The notes under the pieces were generated by a model that ran no database searches, was not told where the DNA came from, and saw nothing but the letters and a program-made list of their open reading frames with translations. Position numbers and translations under genes: made by a program. 64,000 nucleotides of DNA from Thunnus maccoyii (lineage: Eukaryota > Chordata > Actinopteri > Scombriformes > Scombridae): the NCBI RefSeq assembly GCF_910596095.1, contig NC_056538.1, forward strand, positions 11,216,001-11,280,000, written 5' to 3'. Shown here one piece after another: positions 1 to 13,284 of this stretch (its first letter is position 1; each line of letters begins with the position of its first letter).

Positions 1-518
1 GCCATGCTTCTGTTTCCTCTTCTGCCACTGTGGTATAACTGACCCCATAAAAAATGGGGAAACAATGGGGGAACTGAAACACAAAATACATCATCAAAGT
101 TTACTTGACAAGTTAAAAAAACAGCAAAGACACCATATTGCTCAATTCTCTGTCTCCAACTTCAGCAAGCTGACTTTTGTGCGTCTGTTTTTGCACTTGT
201 GTACCTGTTCATCTTTATGTCCCCACATGTGCAGACATGCCTGTATATGTCTTTGTATAAACATCAATATACAGTAGATGTGGGAATGACATGACATGTC
301 ACAGTTGCTGTGTAGCTGTTTATCAGTGTTTGACATCTAACACGTATTTTCCTGCTTGTGTTTTCCTCTTTATCAACACCGGCTTTCAGTTCACATTTTG
401 CATCATCTGTCACTGGTAAACCCCAGGTTGCTATGTTTTGCCATAGTTGTTGTCATACTTGATGTATGTTTCCTCACTGAGTCATCAGAGGTGAATACTG
501 TAGGTCTCAGAGGTTAAG
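1..518. other. 3' flank of the LBH-like gene
   Basis: This stretch follows the LBH-like stop codon on the minus strand and probably holds its 3' UTR. I saw no canonical minus-strand polyadenylation hexamer here, so the transcript may run past the left edge of the window. The short open frames are not protein-like. Confidence 0.4.
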
Positions 519-3500
519 TCAGTTGAGGGCCGGCGCACTGCTCGGTGGAAGTGTGGGGGTGTCATCTCTAAATGCATCCGACTGAAGGTCTGCAGAAAGA
601 AAAACACATTTTTTATATTATGTTTATCAAATATTCAACATCAAACTTTTGGCTTTCGCAACTTGTATTTTGAACTCAATAGAGATCCACAATGACTACT
701 ATGGAGACTAATTTCCTTTGAGCAAATAGTCATGCCAGTAACAGCACAAAAGACAGTACACAGAAGAGCTAATTAAAGAATCAACTATGTGCAGTTATTG
801 CAGAGACCACACATAGAAGGGTTAATCAGTAATATGATATTTTGGTTATTTACTTAGGATGTGTGATTAAAGGCCAGCAAGCTCTTTATTTTTAGATTTT
901 GGAGAAGTTTGAGACACCATTGTTTCCAAGCCAGCTGAAACAAGGTCAAACGAGCCCAAAACACGCTCCACAATAGGAGAAGTTGTGGACAGTATATAAG
1001 ATGATGGTTTCTCATTCACTTTCAGGTTTTTCATCCCGTGATCAAAGCCTCGGTTTGCTCTGTATTACACTTGATGCACAGTGAACCCATTCACATTGAA
1101 CTCTACCAGTTTCAAGTGTATTCTTTGAGTCTGAATATAAATATCAGTTTTTTGAGTTTAATACTATGTTGTGGGAGACCTGGAGATTTATTGGCCCATC
1201 TGAAGATTTTCCATAACAGATCAATTTAGGTTTTTGATCTTTTTGACCTAATTGAAAACTGAAACTTATGTTGTAGATGTGCTGAGTGTATTTTTAGCCA
1301 TGCTGGTCACATGACTCTAAAGATGGCATTATCAGTCTGTCGGTCTGTCAGAAAGTCATGATAAGTCTTAACTGTTGGGTGGATTGCAATGAAATTTGGT
1401 AAAGATATTTGTTCCCCTGGGGATGGTTTGTAATAACTTTGGTGAACTTTTTATCTATAGTGCAATTAGCTCCAAAAATTGAATTTGTTCAATATTTTAG
1501 TTTATGGTCAAATATCTTTAAAACCAATGACATTCTCATGTACTTTTTGTACTTTTTGTTTTGTGCAAATTAGCAAATGTTAGCATGCTGACACGCTAAA
1601 TGGTGAACATGTTAAACATTACATGCTAAACATCAACATGTTAGTACTGAGAATATGTTAGCATACTGACACCAGTGGTGTCAATATATTTTTGAAACAG
1701 GGCAGGGTGGAGAACCAAACGTAAAGTGTTGAGCACAGGTCAAGTTAGGGTTTCATGTATTTGTGTTTAAAGACACTGTATGTGCCTTAAAAGTTAACAT
1801 GTCCTACCAGACTGAAAGCACGTAAGCTGATGTTTAAGTGTTTAAATTGTTTAAATAGATTTTTTTTAAATCACAAGGGGGAGGGTAAAGCAGAGAGTAT
1901 GATAACACATCCAACTCACCAATGAGTGTCAAGCCTTGCTGCTGGTTCAGGATAACCGACGTCTCTTCTTCCTCCTCCTCCTCGTCTCCCCAGTCTGCAA
2001 TGTTGGCGGGTGGGATGCACTGCTCCAAAAACAGGTCCTCTTCGTCTTCTTCCATGTCCATGTTCTCTGGAGGCCAGCGCAACTCTCCACTCTCCACCTC
2101 GCTCACCTCTGTGGGTTCCACAACGATGGAGGGTAGACGCTCCTTCTCATGGTCGTGGTCCAAGCTGTTCAATGAGGTCTCTGGGCCCAGGACAACCTCA
2201 ACAGGGTCCGGGAAGATCTGGAGGAAAGTGGGGGAAGAGTGGTTGACTCAGAATTGAGTAGAAATGTCAGTTCGCAGTAAATTTAGCTTTAATGTGGGTA
2301 GATATTGTAAATCTGTACTGGTTTTTGATCACTTTAAAATAGAATATATTCCCCAGTCTTTGACCAGCCTGGTGTTTTATCATCATTTGTGTCCCTTCTG
2401 TTTTAAAAGTGATCTATAACAAACTTACCCTGACATCCTGTCTGAAACTATCAATATAGTCTTAATGTGATAAATGCAACAGGACTGGGCTGCAACAAAC
2501 TCTATTTTATCTGATCTATTCACAGTACAATGATGGGACATACCTGGAATGGCGATCTTTGGTCCTTCCTTTGCATCTCGTCAGAGCTTGAATCTTGACC
2601 ACTCATCTCCTCCATCCCTCTGCAGATGGAACAAAACTATCATGAGACCACAACTTAAACAAGACACAAATATACATGCTTAAGAAACAGGTACTTATTA
2701 AAATCCTTTCCCCTTTGAACATCCCGAGAAACCTACTTGAAATCTTTTTTATAGTATTCTTTCTTTTCTATGTGTGGAAACACTTTAACATTTACCTTCA
2801 TGGGCATCCTTTCAAATGTATAAGACCCAAGAATCCCTAGAGTGCAAGTTCTGCAGAGATTTTACTGTACAGGGGTCAACTTCATTAGAAACCTCTTAAA
2901 GTTGCAATAAATAACTAGCTAATTTAGAACCTTTCACATACAGTATTTCTGTAGAATCTCTGTAGAAACTCAGTGTGAGTGTCACTGAGGAAACCTTTGA
3001 AATACCTTTTGAAACCCCATATTTATTCACAATCCAAAAGAAAAAACCTCTGTAAAGAACTGCATAGAAAATTGAAAATGCACTTTCTAAGTTTGCTTGG
3101 TTGGGTGTTTCTGGAGCAAATACTGTCTGCTGATGAGAAATATTTGTCACTCAGGTTAACATTAGGTTCTTTGCTAAATTTAATTAAATTTTCCTCCATA
3201 GTTTTGGATGGAGGATCTCCTTACATTGATTCTGTTGCTCTCTGATCATATTCCTCTTCAAAAGGTCATTTGCTTGTCAAGAACTATCCAAAACTCAGCA
3301 ACAACAAAACCAGTAACATCTTCTAGACCTATTGATGGAACTTCTTAAGATTTATTTGAAACTACTCAGAATGCTAGATTAATGATGTATGCCACATAGG
3401 ACAATACAACAAATGTTGCTGTGATTGATAGCTAACTAGATGCTGTAAGGTCTGACATTATGAGGAAGGGAATTTGCCCCTAAGCTGATGGCTTACTGGC

Positions 3501-6500
3501 CTTGTAACTCTCATGTTTAGCAGACTGTCTCCAACAGCACTAAAGTCCATACTCACTGACTCTGTGCTAAATCACATCTTCCGGTTCTCTATGAAATAAC
3601 ATCATAGCCCCATCATGCCCTTGTATTTCTAGCTGATTTACAGTATCCAATGTCCCACACTTTTGATTGGCCAGATATTTTCATTCCCTACATCTCATTG
3701 GCCAAAGCTAGTCTGACTATGTGAATTTTGTGCAAGTGTGTGTGTTTGCTCATCACATAGAGTCTCCTATCAAACACACACTCATACTCCAGATTATTGC
3801 AGAATAGGGTTTCAAACTCAAATAGGGTTTGAGTCAAAATGGATTGATGTCCTTTGCCGCTCATATTTTATTTATTTATCTGAGAGGGAGTCTGACTGAA
3901 CAAACGTGCTGTTCTGTCTCTATCGACTCTTAAATTGGGCTGTGAGCTTTGGTGGCTGAACTCCATTTCTCAGCCACTGCTTGCAGACTAGACCATCACC
4001 CTAAAAAGTGTTATCTGTTGTAGTTGGTGTGAAACATACCAAAATCACTGCTGTTTTATTTTTGCAAAAGAAATTGGCCCTGAGACCCTCATCAGACCAC
4101 TTCATGTTGGCTCCACAGTCTATAGCATCGGCAAAGTAGTCACTTGTTTCAGTTACATGCACGAGAGTCCATATCCAACTTCAATCTGTTTATGGTCTCC
4201 AGAAAAGCCGACGGGGGATTAAGAAGGACTGAGGATCTGTCCGAATCCTCTTTTTATCCCCCTCTCCTCCTCCCTCTCTTTTTCTTGCTGTCTCTCTGTG
4301 TCTGTTCTCTTCTCCAAAAGTAAAAATCATGGTTTGTTATCAGGCATGGTATAATGACACAACCTGTTAAATCTTGCTTACTCTTAAATAAAATTGCAGT
4401 TGAAAGACGGATGTGGTCTGCCTTTAGACCCTGTGGAAGGTACTTTTTGGTATTTGCTAACAGCAGCATGGGTCACATGTTACGTCAGACTATGGAGGGG
4501 CAATTTTGAAACTGCTTGTGAATTCTTCGTGAAAATGCAGGCAAATGTTGAGATATTCTGGTAGAGAACAAGAGGAAGTCAAACAGAGGAAAGGGTGTAA
4601 ATATAGCTTCATTATTTCAGTATGTATGCTATCCTGTGGAGGAAGAAATGTTCAGATAACTTGTCTGTAAAAAGTAGCAATACCAGACAAAATACATACT
4701 CCATTATGAGTAAAAGTTCTGCATTTAAAATCTTACTCAATTAAGTAAAAAGTTGTCAAAAGTTTGGATACACCTTCCCATGCACTTGAATGAGAAAGTG
4801 TGTCCAAAGTTTACTGGTACTGTAAGTATCAACAAAATGCAATTAAATGCTATGTAAAAGTAATTAAAGTATCAAGTTAAAGTACTTATTTTGTAGTCAG
4901 TGCTATATTATTATATTATTGGATCATTATTACTGATGCATTACCATGTAAGAAGTACTTAAACAGTGTAGTTGGTGGATGTGCAGCTGATTTTAACTAT
5001 TTTATAGTTAAAATCAGCAATCTGACATTTTCGGACCACCATTCGAGTTGGTTTAGTCCAACCCGTCGTGAAAGAGAGACAGACAGAGCAGAGCTTTTCC
5101 TCATGGCACCAAAGTGTCTGAATTAACAGTCAAATGTTCAGCAGTGGGAAGTAACCCAATTAGACTTCTGCAGAATACTTTGCTTTATTTTCAGTTTTAG
5201 TCAGACTTTGGATGGAATTACCTTTGAATATGATGATGCTCTGTGCTTTGTGCTGTGCTTTAATTAATATGATTATTCTGATTTTCTCATACAGGGTAAA
5301 TGAGAGCTGCAAGTTTACTCTAAGAGGAAGTAAGGTCTAGTCCTTAACTAACATGGCCCTTTTAAGTCTTGAGGCAAAAGTCACCTTCTGAGCTGTGCAT
5401 TAAAATAGTCCTTGATTTGAGATAATGTCAGTTAAAATAATCTGCTTTTGAAGTTATGATTATTTATTCCTGTATAACATCACAACTACATCAGCTGGTG
5501 GTGCTAATAGCTTCCACTAGAACCCGTATGTGGGATTGGAATTAGATAGTTGTTGTGAGGCCATTTCATTCATCTAATTTGTTTTTACTTTGCTGCAATT
5601 GTTAGACTTTGAAGATGAACTTGTGAATATTGAGAATAGCAACCCTCAGGTTTAACATTGTTTGACCAGGTTTAATTATACAAATCATATGGTGATGTGT
5701 TGTGAGACTATTTCATTAATATAAATTGTTTGTCCTTGTTTAACCTTGAAGAAAGCCCAGTAACCTGTAACCTACTAACATTTCAGGCTACATAATGATT
5801 TTATAAATATAATTTCAAATGTGAAATAGCCATTTTTCTAATAATCATTTCCTGTCCTGATCCACCCAATTATATACTGTTCTTGATGTATTCCTGGTTC
5901 TCATAGCACCCTCAATCAAACTAATCTAGACTAGTGTAGGTGGCTGTTTCTTGACTTAATCCCACCAATTATGTATCTCTCCAAGTTTGCTCCCACATTT
6001 TAATAATAACCAGGCACCTATGGCTGTAACTATTGTTGTGAAATGAATGTAGTACAATATTTCACTCATTTACTTTCCACGATGCCAAGCAACACCGCTG
6101 TTTAGATGTAAATGAAGTAAAGGAAGGGAGCAACTAAATCTCAGAGCTGCTCAGTATTTTAAAGGGAGCTTTTGAGAAAATGACACAAAATTTATGACAA
6201 ATGATTGTTTTGGGAAGGTATACTATATGTTCCACAGCAGGATAAAGGAATACAGTGTATTTCAAGGTCTAAACTCAAACTATGTCTATATCTTTAATGA
6301 ATGCCAGTAACACACATGCACAGAGACATTTTAAGTTACACTGTTAGAAATATTGGTTTGTCTGTCCTTCCGCCACTGAAATGGTGACCCCTTTACTTTT
6401 CCTCTAGCATCACCATGATGTGGACATTTGTGATTGTAAATTAAATATCGCAACAGCTTTTGGAGGGATTCCCTTTATGTTTCCATGAATTGGAATTTTG

Positions 6501-8407
6501 GGGATCCCTTAACTTTTCATACAGTCAGGACCAACCTTACTGTGAAGTGTTCAGGTCATTAACTGCAAACATGGTCTAAAAATGTCTAAAAAAAATTTTG
6601 AAATCCTTTGGCTAATGTGTGATACCAGCTTTGTGTTTTTGGTTTATTTGAATATATTCAACAGTTGAGAATTTTAAAAATTGCATCAGTGAGTTTCTCT
6701 CCTGCTCTCACCTCATTCCCTTTATCTTTCTGTCTCATATTGAATTACTCTGAATAGAATTGAAATGAATTGAATTTAGCTTAGTTTTCTTTTGGATTGA
6801 CTTAATTTGACAGATTAACAGTCCTATCAACACGTTTAAATTCATTGTACAATATGACAACCGACGAAACACTAAGCCAGTTTGCACAACTGTCAGAATG
6901 AGGACGCCCTGTTCTCGCCTAAATAGGATCAGCTTTAGGAGGATGCTGTCATTTTTGACCCACTTGTGAATGTGCGCAGTCCTACAGTTCAATTTCTGAT
7001 ATTATGCTGCTGACAACTATGTCACACTAAGCTGTTTGAGAGCCACCTGGGATGGAAACTTTCAGCAGATATTATAAAGCTTAACCTCAATGTAATCCCT
7101 CTCATATACACTCCCACTAAACACCTGCACGTTTCAGCTCAGTCAACAATCAGTCTTTGTTTGTACAGTGGACTGTATTATGCGTACCACAGATTTAAAC
7201 GTACAGTATAACAGTTGCTATTCAAAATGTTACTGACAGATGCTTACTGTTACTTACTTACAAAAAAACGATACTTTATGAATAAACCAAAATGATGTGA
7301 AAATGGCTGGTTTGTAGATAATGAATTAATGAAGGCTCAGTGAAATGATAAAATAAATTCTATCTCACGGGAAGATTAAAAAGGTTTTATTCCAACTGAC
7401 CGGCACTAAAAGACACGTCTTCGTCACTATCCACAGTCACTAAACAGCTAAGATTAGTGTAATCAGGAACAAGAAACACCTACCTCACCTATACTTTGTG
7501 CTAGTAAACTTAATAGCAGTGGTGACTATTTACTGTCCTGTTTCCATCACTGAAACTATTTGCTATCACTTTCTCATTTCATTACTGGCAAGTTTGACTT
7601 CTTTGTATTTTTGGAGTCACTTTTGTGTCCATTTTAATTCAAAGGATGACACATTAGCAACAATCTTATTAAAAAATTTTTAAGGGTTTCTTAGGAACAT
7701 GCTGCTCATACGCAATGAATGAAGTAGTGCTGAGGGGACACCACAGCTGGCTATGAGGTTTTCCTGTTGTTTTTTTCCTGTTACACTTCTCTAGCATCAT
7801 TAGAGTTGTACTGTTATATGATTATTAACACGAGTAATATATCTTGTATCAGGTGGACTGATAGCACCATTTATTGGGCTCAGAACATCTGTTCATCACT
7901 TCACAACCACAGCAAACTCTCATAAAGGTGACGACCTGCGGTGACCCTCAAATACCTTCAGAAGGCTTTCACATTCACACAGGAAGTGACATAGAAACGC
8001 ATTTGCACACCTGACCACATATGAAGAGATGGTTTCTGGAAGGCACAGAACCTTCTACATCTGTTATGTAATGAATTATAATGACCCATCTTGTCCAAAA
8101 CACTCAAACACTTAAACTCATCTCCACCTGCTGACTTTGCCTGATTTTATCTTCATGTCACCACAGAAATTGATCTACATCAAGTGTGAACTTTCACTAT
8201 AGCTATTTTGTGTGCATTTGTGGACATGAAGGGAAATTCTGCCAGAAATACCCCGCAGAATTTCTTAGTATGAATTAGTGCCTCTAAAAACACACAAACG
8301 ACAGCAGCTTCTTACCCCTCAGTTGCAGTCAGGCAGATGTCTTCTTCATCTTGGCACAGCTCCACAGTGGTGAAGCCCGGCTCCTCCACAGCAGGTCCAG
8401 ACGGCAT
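519..8407 (-). CDS. LBH (limb bud and heart)-family transcription cofactor, four coding exons
   Basis: Coding exons on the minus strand, in reading order, are 8407-8316, 2619-2544, 2217-1920 and 589-519, with GT-AG borders and matching phases. They total 537 bases, giving 178 residues. The family core is clear: FQIFPDP (55-61), RLPSIVVEPTE (83-93) and VESGELRWPPE (97-107), the most conserved blocks of LBH proteins. An acidic stretch with seven consecutive Glu lies near 135-141, and a short Pro/Ser tail ends in ALN. LBH proteins are small, largely disordered nuclear transcription cofactors in heart, limb and other development. At 178 residues it is longer than mammalian LBH (about 105), mostly through its N-terminus and tail. 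The start is the weak point: ATG 8407 has a poor context, and the frame stays open upstream to about 8525 without another ATG, so an extra 5' exon is possible. Exons 2-4 are firm; exon 1 rests on phase and frame only. It may be the fish lbhl paralogue rather than lbh; sequence alone does not decide. Confidence 0.8.
1374..1680 (+). repeat. Teleost interspersed repeat (tggattgcaatgaaatttgg type)
   Basis: This lies in the last intron of the LBH-like gene. It has the layout of a repeat very common in fish introns: a 'tggattgcaatgaaatttgg' head, a 'gtaataactttggtgaac' middle, and a tail in which 'gttagcatgctgacac' and 'catgctaaacatcaacatg' motifs recur. A second, shorter piece of the same type is at 6340-6535. 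Family membership is from memory of fish repeats; the internal reiteration of 'ttagcat/catgcta' is visible. Confidence 0.6.
4645..4990 (+). repeat. Interspersed repeat of the 'ccattatgagtaaaag' family, copy 1
   Basis: The phrase 'actccattatgagtaaaag' followed by 'ttctgcattt', 'aagtatca' and 'attggatcattattactgatgcat' recurs at 28560-28800 and 41393-41560 with similar order. This is the pattern of a dispersed fish repeat. This copy seems to have an insertion after 'caattaagtaaaa'. No coding capacity was seen. Confidence 0.5.
4986..5018. repeat. Perfect 14-bp inverted repeat, 5-base loop
   Basis: Arms gctgattttaacta and tagttaaaatcagc are exact reverse complements around the loop tttta. It sits in intron 1 of the LBH-like gene, just past a dispersed repeat, and may be the end of a MITE. 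Confidence 0.75.
6340..6535 (+). repeat. Degraded teleost interspersed repeat, second piece
   Basis: Contains 'ctagcatcaccatgatgtgg' and 'ggggatcccttaacttttca', phrases that belong to the same common fish repeat as 1374-1680, here in partial and rearranged form. Intron 1 of the LBH-like gene. Confidence 0.45.
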
Positions 8408-9739
8408 GAGAGGGGGTGCAGCAGGAGGTGAGCAGCTCCCACAGCATTCCCCCTCCGCAGAGCCCTCACTGAGGCTTTTGGCCTCCAGGGCGAAGCCTGG
8501 ATAAGGGGGTGCAACACCCTCAGGTGTTCAGCAGAAGCTCAGGAGACGGAGGAGTGTCTAATGCCCTTTGTCAGTTAGGACAGCACCTGTCTGGCTTGTC
8601 CGGGGTCAGTGCTGAGTTTGAATTTGTCTGCTAGCCCAAAGCCTGCATGCGCTCCCTTGTCTCCTGTATCCAACTTCCTTCCTCATGTCTCTCTCAATAT
8701 CCCTCCCTGTCCCACCCCACCCTACTGCCAGGCTTTGGAGAGGAGCGGGATTAACGTCTCTTTCGATTACAGAGACTGGATGGGTGACGTCAGCCAGGCT
8801 TGACAGTCCCCTCTGATGAGTTGGCACACTGGGTCGCTGGTGCATCTGTAAAGAAGCATATAAAGGGTGCACAGATGGCACATGGCCCCACTGTTGATGG
8901 AAGCTAAGTTTACTGAACTGCTCACAAAATGGTCAAGAAGTTCAGCAGCAACTTAATTTGATGTCCTCTCTACTTCCCTCATCCTGTGTGTTTGTCCACC
9001 ATGTCTCCCTCTCTCTCTGTTCTCAACTGTGTGTGTGCCGTTGCTCCATCAGTGGATTTAGATTTGGACGATTCATGGAATTAGCCCAGGGATCAAGGGC
9101 TCAGGGATGGGGAGGGGATAGATAACATGGCAGCAACTATTGCTAAACAGATAGAGTTCTGTTAACAGCAGTATGTAATCCCCTCTGTGGGTTAAGTCAG
9201 TAGGCTATATATGGAACAAGGTAGTGAGGAAGCCGGCACAGCGTGAAGGACATCGTGCCTCTGCTGAACTTTGGAATCCTATTAATTTTCCAACATTTGT
9301 AATAGAATATACTTTATACACATGACCACAAGGGCGGTAAATTGTAAAAAAAAATATAATTAAAAAATTTAATTGAAAACATTATTCAATGAAAATAAGA
9401 TTGGTGTGTCAAACTACTTGCTGGTAAGTAAGCAAGAGAAAGGCATCATCAGTAGCGTATTATAGACAAAAGATACAGAAGTGCCATACACCATTTAAGA
9501 TTTTGAAAAGTATAATTGTGTTTAAAAGCAAAAACAAGGCCCAGAAAGGCACAGGTGGAAATATTAAAGCCAACATGCACAATATCAAGGCCCTTGAACT
9601 GGTACATGCATACATATGTTTTGTAAGCCACTGTTTTTACTTCATCTGAGGAGAAAAGAAAATCAACACACTGCAAAGACTTGAACAGCAAATATGTGTA
9701 TGCTAATGGTTAATCTGGTTTATTCACTATGGAAGAGTA
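8408..9739. other. 5' flank of the LBH-like gene
   Basis: This probably holds the 5' UTR and promoter of the minus-strand LBH-like gene. The first 120 bases continue its open frame without a start. The segment to about 8800 is richer in G+C than its surroundings. A plus-strand 'tataaagg' at about 8860 points the wrong way for this gene. Nothing else is supportable up to the C1q remnant. Confidence 0.35.
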
Positions 9740-10010
9740 GTTGCCTTCACAGCTAAGCTGAACACCGCTCACAGCACCCCATACTGCTCTGGTACACAGG
9801 CGTCTTCACCTGCACCGTGGACGGCCTTTATCATTTCACTGTGCACATGTAGATGGGCTCAGTGTGCCATTTTTACGAATGGAGAGAATTTGGCCTTGGT
9901 GTATCACACTAGTCTTCCAGACAAATGTAGCCAAGTTGCCAGTATCAGCAGTATAGTGCAGCTGTCTGAAGGAGACAAAGTCTGGGTGAATTTGTGGGGT
10001 CGTGGTGACA
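9740..10010 (+). pseudogene. Broken C1q-domain exon (duplicate of the 13762-14159 exon)
   Basis: The DNA aligns by eye with the intact C1q exon downstream: 'gttgccttcacagctaagctg' matches the exon start, followed by recognisable blocks 'ggcctttatcatttcactgtg', 'cagtgtgccatttttacgaa', 'agacaaatgtagccaagttg' and 'gtctgggtgaa'. About 60 bases are missing after 'ctgctctgg', a short deletion with an in-frame stop follows 'gtgcacatg', and the 3' end diverges. It is a disabled tandem copy lying about 4 kb upstream of the live gene in the same orientation. No working splice model is visible. Confidence 0.85.
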
Positions 10011-12780
10011 TGAAACCATCACATCTTAAAACATGTCTGGAGGGGATCTAAGATATGCATATAGACAGGGGCCTCGCAGCCGTGAGTGTTACAGGTGTTA
10101 CAGGCGCACTTTCACAGAAACATAATTCCTCAGCTAACATCATTGAACATAAATGAAATAGGCTTTCCTAAATGTAATCGTGAGTTAAACTAATCACTAA
10201 TTAGTCACATTGCTGGGCGGACTTTGGCAAGAATATGTACAAGTTACCTCTGTGTCCAGAATGTAAACTCATATAGTTCATGTCTTTTAAGCTGAATGTC
10301 AAAGGAATATGTTGCTTTAGACGTCATAGTTTTACTCCTTATGTTAGGGAGTAATGTGTGTTTTGCATTTAATAGCTAAAGTTAGAATGAGCTATAGTTT
10401 GTATTGTGTATTAAAGCTAGACCACAGTAATATTACTATTTATTATTGAGTTTAAAAAGGGTTCAGATGGTTGTAGCTGTGGCCTGTGAGAGCCACAGCT
10501 TACCTGCTTATGTGATATTCTCCTGTTAGCTTTGAGGTGGACTTCGGATGAAGAGGGACTGCTTGTTCCCGGTGGCTGTTGGAGAGGAACTGACGCCTGC
10601 TGACACAAAACCTCCGGGACAACTTTTGGTATTTAATTTCCCAATTAAAGACAATTAAAGGTCCCCTTTGGATTCCTACTAAAAGAGACACTTTTTTTAA
10701 AAATTGAAGACAGTTTAGGTTGTACTAGTCCATGGACTCAGAAATGACTCTTTACTGATTTGACTCTTTACTGATACTGATTTGTTTGCAGAGTTGTTAT
10801 GCATCTATAACTATCCATTTCATTTTAATGGAAGTGTAAGTTTCCTTTAATTTCACGTCTATAAGGTATGTAAGGAAGTAGGATAAAGATACTCTGTGAT
10901 TATTTTAAGTCTAATAAGGATAGCTATGCTCCAGTACAGCAATTCATACAAATAACTGGATGTAAGTAGTAAACTGCTATGAGACCCTAAATAAATTCTG
11001 CTGAGTTGTTACACTCATATGGTCTCAGTAATTATTTTATGGTAAGTTGAAGCAGTGGTTACAACTGCAGTAGTAGAAAAAATTGTTTAAATGCATGGCG
11101 TTCATTTTGATTTGGCATGTTGAGACTGGAACAGGGCTCGAAGGCGGGGGGTTGCCGTGCTCATGTCCCACCTCTAAAACCCCCCACACTTTTAAAATTG
11201 CTGCTCCACCCCTGCATTTAGATATTGGTACTGTCTAATTCTCTCTTATCCTGTTATTTGTTATAGTAGTGTTATAGTGGACTAATATATAAAAAACTAG
11301 AGAATTGTGAAAAATGTACCCACACACACAAACAACACAGGAAATAACAAGAATAGGAAATATTCATCTATTTGACATACTATGTTTCTCTGAACACCAT
11401 CACTTAACTCTACCTTTGCCTATAGTAACTCTTTAATTAGTGCAGACGAGCTAAGACAAGAATTTGAAGAATCTTGACAGACAATGAGGCCTGATCAGCT
11501 GTTGTGCAAACATCTGTCTTTTCAGTTTCCTGGCTGCTCAACTGCTTAACTCAGGATTTATTCTCATAAGATGTGAAATCCTGTTGCTGTCATTCTGTGG
11601 TCCATGAGCAATCAGTGACTAAACACTAAATTGCCAAGGAAACATTATTTGTTTTAATAAAAATATTCTGTTCATTTTTTTCGCATGACCTTTCAATATG
11701 TTGCATCAACAGGTGAAACTCTGACAACTAGATAAACAGCTTTACTGTCTGTACCCGTTTTCGGATTTTTTTTTTCAGCTGTAAAAATTCCTTTCCCCTC
11801 TCTCTCGCTCACTTCAAGGCAGCAACAGGTACTGCTCTCTTTACCATCAGAATATGCAATCAAATCTTTTGTCTTGTAATGCTAAAATGGATACTGATAG
11901 TGAAGTGGGACATTTTCTGGATTCTGAATTTAATGTCTAAAGCTGCACAGCCCTTATTTTGAAGTGTCAACAATTTTAAAAGTATCTCAAGTCAACCTGA
12001 CATTTTAAGAACAAAATTGCATGATATTACTGAAAGGAGATTTTTAAATCCATCTACATTATTGTTGTTGTTTGATTACCTTTTCAACAGAAGCTTGTCG
12101 CCCCATCCTGTGAGTCTGTAGTTATGGTGTATGACAAGTCTTTCATACCTGGTAAATACTAAAGTAAAGTAATACAGACATCATACAGCAGCTGTTATGT
12201 GAAAATTGTTTGCGTGCCTTTGCTTTGTTACATGCATAACCTCGAGGGTGTCAGACAATCTTTCACAATTCTGTTTTGAAGTAAAGTAGAAGTACAATGT
12301 ATGGTTGGCTTCTGCAGACGCTATGACCTACTTCACTTACTAGATGTTGTACAAAGTTCAATGCAGCTTTTTATTATCTGACTCATCCAGTTTCGCAGTT
12401 ATCTCAAATCTGTGCCAGTGTAAGCAGCTGATTGGCGGAAGAATCTGGAACAATGATGAAACTCCTTTTCTGGTTCAACAGAAATAAGTTTATACAAAAC
12501 AAATACACTAAATCATTCTCAATCATTATATGTATATTAGAGTCATCTTTGTGTAACTTTCCTTCTACTGTCTGATGTCATTGCATGGATCAGGCTTTGA
12601 AGAGTACCATGGGCACTAAAGAGGGAAAAATGACACTGGTACTACGCAAGTTCTCAGTATTCCAAAAACTAATTAGAAAAGTGAAATCTCCCTTAATTTA
12701 AAACCTCTGCAGAAAAGCTTCCAAGTGGAATGAACAGGTCCCACCTGCAAACTAGAATAACGACTCCAGCCTGTGTCTCT
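10011..12780. other. Intergenic DNA between the C1q remnant and the C1q gene
   Basis: No supportable gene. At 11815-11830 a stretch 'ggcagcaacag' followed by 'gtactg' mirrors the 5' UTR exon end at 12827-12837 ('gacagcaacag' then 'gtaaga'). It is probably a duplicated or alternative non-coding first exon of the C1q locus. The rest is AT-rich. Confidence 0.4.
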
Positions 12781-13284
12781 ACTTGCTTGTCCAACATTTG
12801 CAGCATTCTTCTGCAAGACAGCAACAGGTAAGAACCTCTTTGCTCCTCAGTTTTAAATCTGTTTCACTTGTGTTTGCAAACAATACTTTTGAAAGGAGAT
12901 GCAAATCATTTTATAGTTTGGCCTGGAGTGTTAATATGTGCTTGCTATGCATTTGTTAGAGAAATGTAGAAAAATTCAGATGGAGAAAGTTAAATTTAAC
13001 TTAATGATAAATTATGAGTTTATAAATATATTTTTTTTGTGATTCTTTTAAAATAACATCATGGTGATTGGTGTAGTATGTGGTGAACTGCAAAATGTAG
13101 CACAAGTCACAGAGTAATGTCTACCTGTAATGTATAACCACCACTTGTATTTATGTTATAAGTCTACATAATCTTGTGTTACAGTTAAATTACACTGAAT
13201 TGTGCTGCAATTGTCTAAATATTGCAGCTATGTAATTATTGTTTTCAACAGACGTGAACTACGACATTGTGAGACATTTAAGTC

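Larger units (their letters stand above)
2620..8315. other. Intron 1 of the LBH-like gene, AT-rich, with repeat pieces
   Basis: About 5.7 kb with no supportable coding sequence. It contains a degraded repeat at about 4645-4990, a 14-bp hairpin at 4986-5018 and a teleost repeat piece at 6340-6535. The remainder is AT-rich and unremarkable to the eye. Confidence 0.5.

Noticed and set aside
1922-2257. Plus-strand Ser-rich frames at 1922-2257
   Set aside because: They are the antisense shadow of the acidic LBH-like exon on the minus strand; the Ser runs come from its Glu codons.
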